Shown here piece by piece: positions 63,614 to 64,000 of a DNA stretch of 64,000 nt; position 1 is the stretch's first letter; each line of letters starts with the position of its first letter. The notes beneath the pieces were generated by a model. The model saw only the letters and a list, made by a program, of their open reading frames with translations, made no database searches and was not told where the DNA came from. Both the position numbers and the translations under genes were made by a program. The DNA is from Cyprinodon diabolis. Lineage: Eukaryota > Chordata > Actinopteri > Cyprinodontiformes > Cyprinodontidae. The stretch spans positions 31,192,837 to 31,256,836 of the forward strand of contig CM060069.1 of the NCBI GenBank assembly GCA_030533445.1, given 5' to 3'.

Positions 63614-64000
63614 TAGAGTTGTCTTAAAGTATTTCACCAAATCTTCCTCTAGTGAACTTGAAAGTTGTAAAATCAGATGCAAGCAAAGTCATAACACCCT
63701 CTGTACTTTCCCACATTGATTTCAGTTAGCATAGTTTGTGGGGGTAAAATGTTTTTGTTTTTTATCGAAGAAAGTAATAAAATATATTTAAACATCTCAT
63801 TCCTGCCACAGCCAATATAAAATCCTTTGCTCAAACAATTTTCCTTAAACATGTAGGATATGTCATTGTTTCTAAATGGTATATTATACAAAAAATAATT
63901 TCCATCGAATGAAACAGTATGTCTGCCTTTGCTCTAAATTTATTCAACTATAAAATCTAAGAAATTACTCCTCTTTTGCAGAAATGACAATTCCCACATT
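63614..64000. other. Intergenic DNA, nothing recognised
   Basis: AT-rich sequence running off the window edge. No feature supported. Confidence 0.4.

Overview
The window is nuclear DNA from a bony fish, most likely a percomorph teleost. Four vertebrate housekeeping genes are split into GT-AG exons that I could trace base by base. The spaces between them hold transposon types typical of teleosts: Tc1-like, hAT, piggyBac-like and TTAA/TA-flanked short elements, R2-type and CR1/L2-type LINEs, and SINE-like pieces. Species cannot be read from the sequence alone.

Layout. 1-12.6 kb: no host gene; a decayed restriction-endonuclease-type LINE (about 0.48-2.4 kb), a SINE-like piece, a LINE 3' stub, a decayed Tc1-like element, and probably the hook3 3' UTR. 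12,647-36,820 (minus): complete hook3. Its 23 constant coding exons give exactly 718 aa, the length of human HOOK3. Two further phase-compatible, stop-free candidate exons (63 and 141 bp) lie in its introns. Intron 1 (11.4 kb) holds a hAT element inserted into another of the same family, with both target duplications intact. 37-42.6 kb: transposon remnants. 42,656-46,346 (minus, with a 5' UTR exon near 47.7 kb): complete rnf170, a RING E3 ligase of the ER membrane. 48,277-49,888: an apparently intact Tc1-like transposon with an open transposase frame and 202-bp terminal repeats that read as identical. 50.0-52.0 kb: a composite inverted-repeat element. 52,346-56,099 (plus): complete gpn3. 56,537-61,243 (plus): complete arpc3, 438 bp after the gpn3 stop. 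61.4-64 kb: no gene, with a TTAA-flanked short element inside a TA-flanked one.

Functions. hook3 makes a dynein-activating cargo adaptor; rnf170 an ER ubiquitin ligase acting on activated IP3 receptors; gpn3 a GPN-loop GTPase needed for RNA polymerase II assembly and nuclear import; arpc3 the p21 subunit of the Arp2/3 actin-nucleating complex. They do not form one pathway. The window joins two conserved pairs (hook3-rnf170, human 8p11; gpn3-arpc3, human 12q24), and the junction is packed with mobile elements. The points most worth a second look are the two extra hook3 exons, a GC-AG intron beside a CA repeat in hook3, the apparently intact Tc1 copy, and the nested hAT pair.
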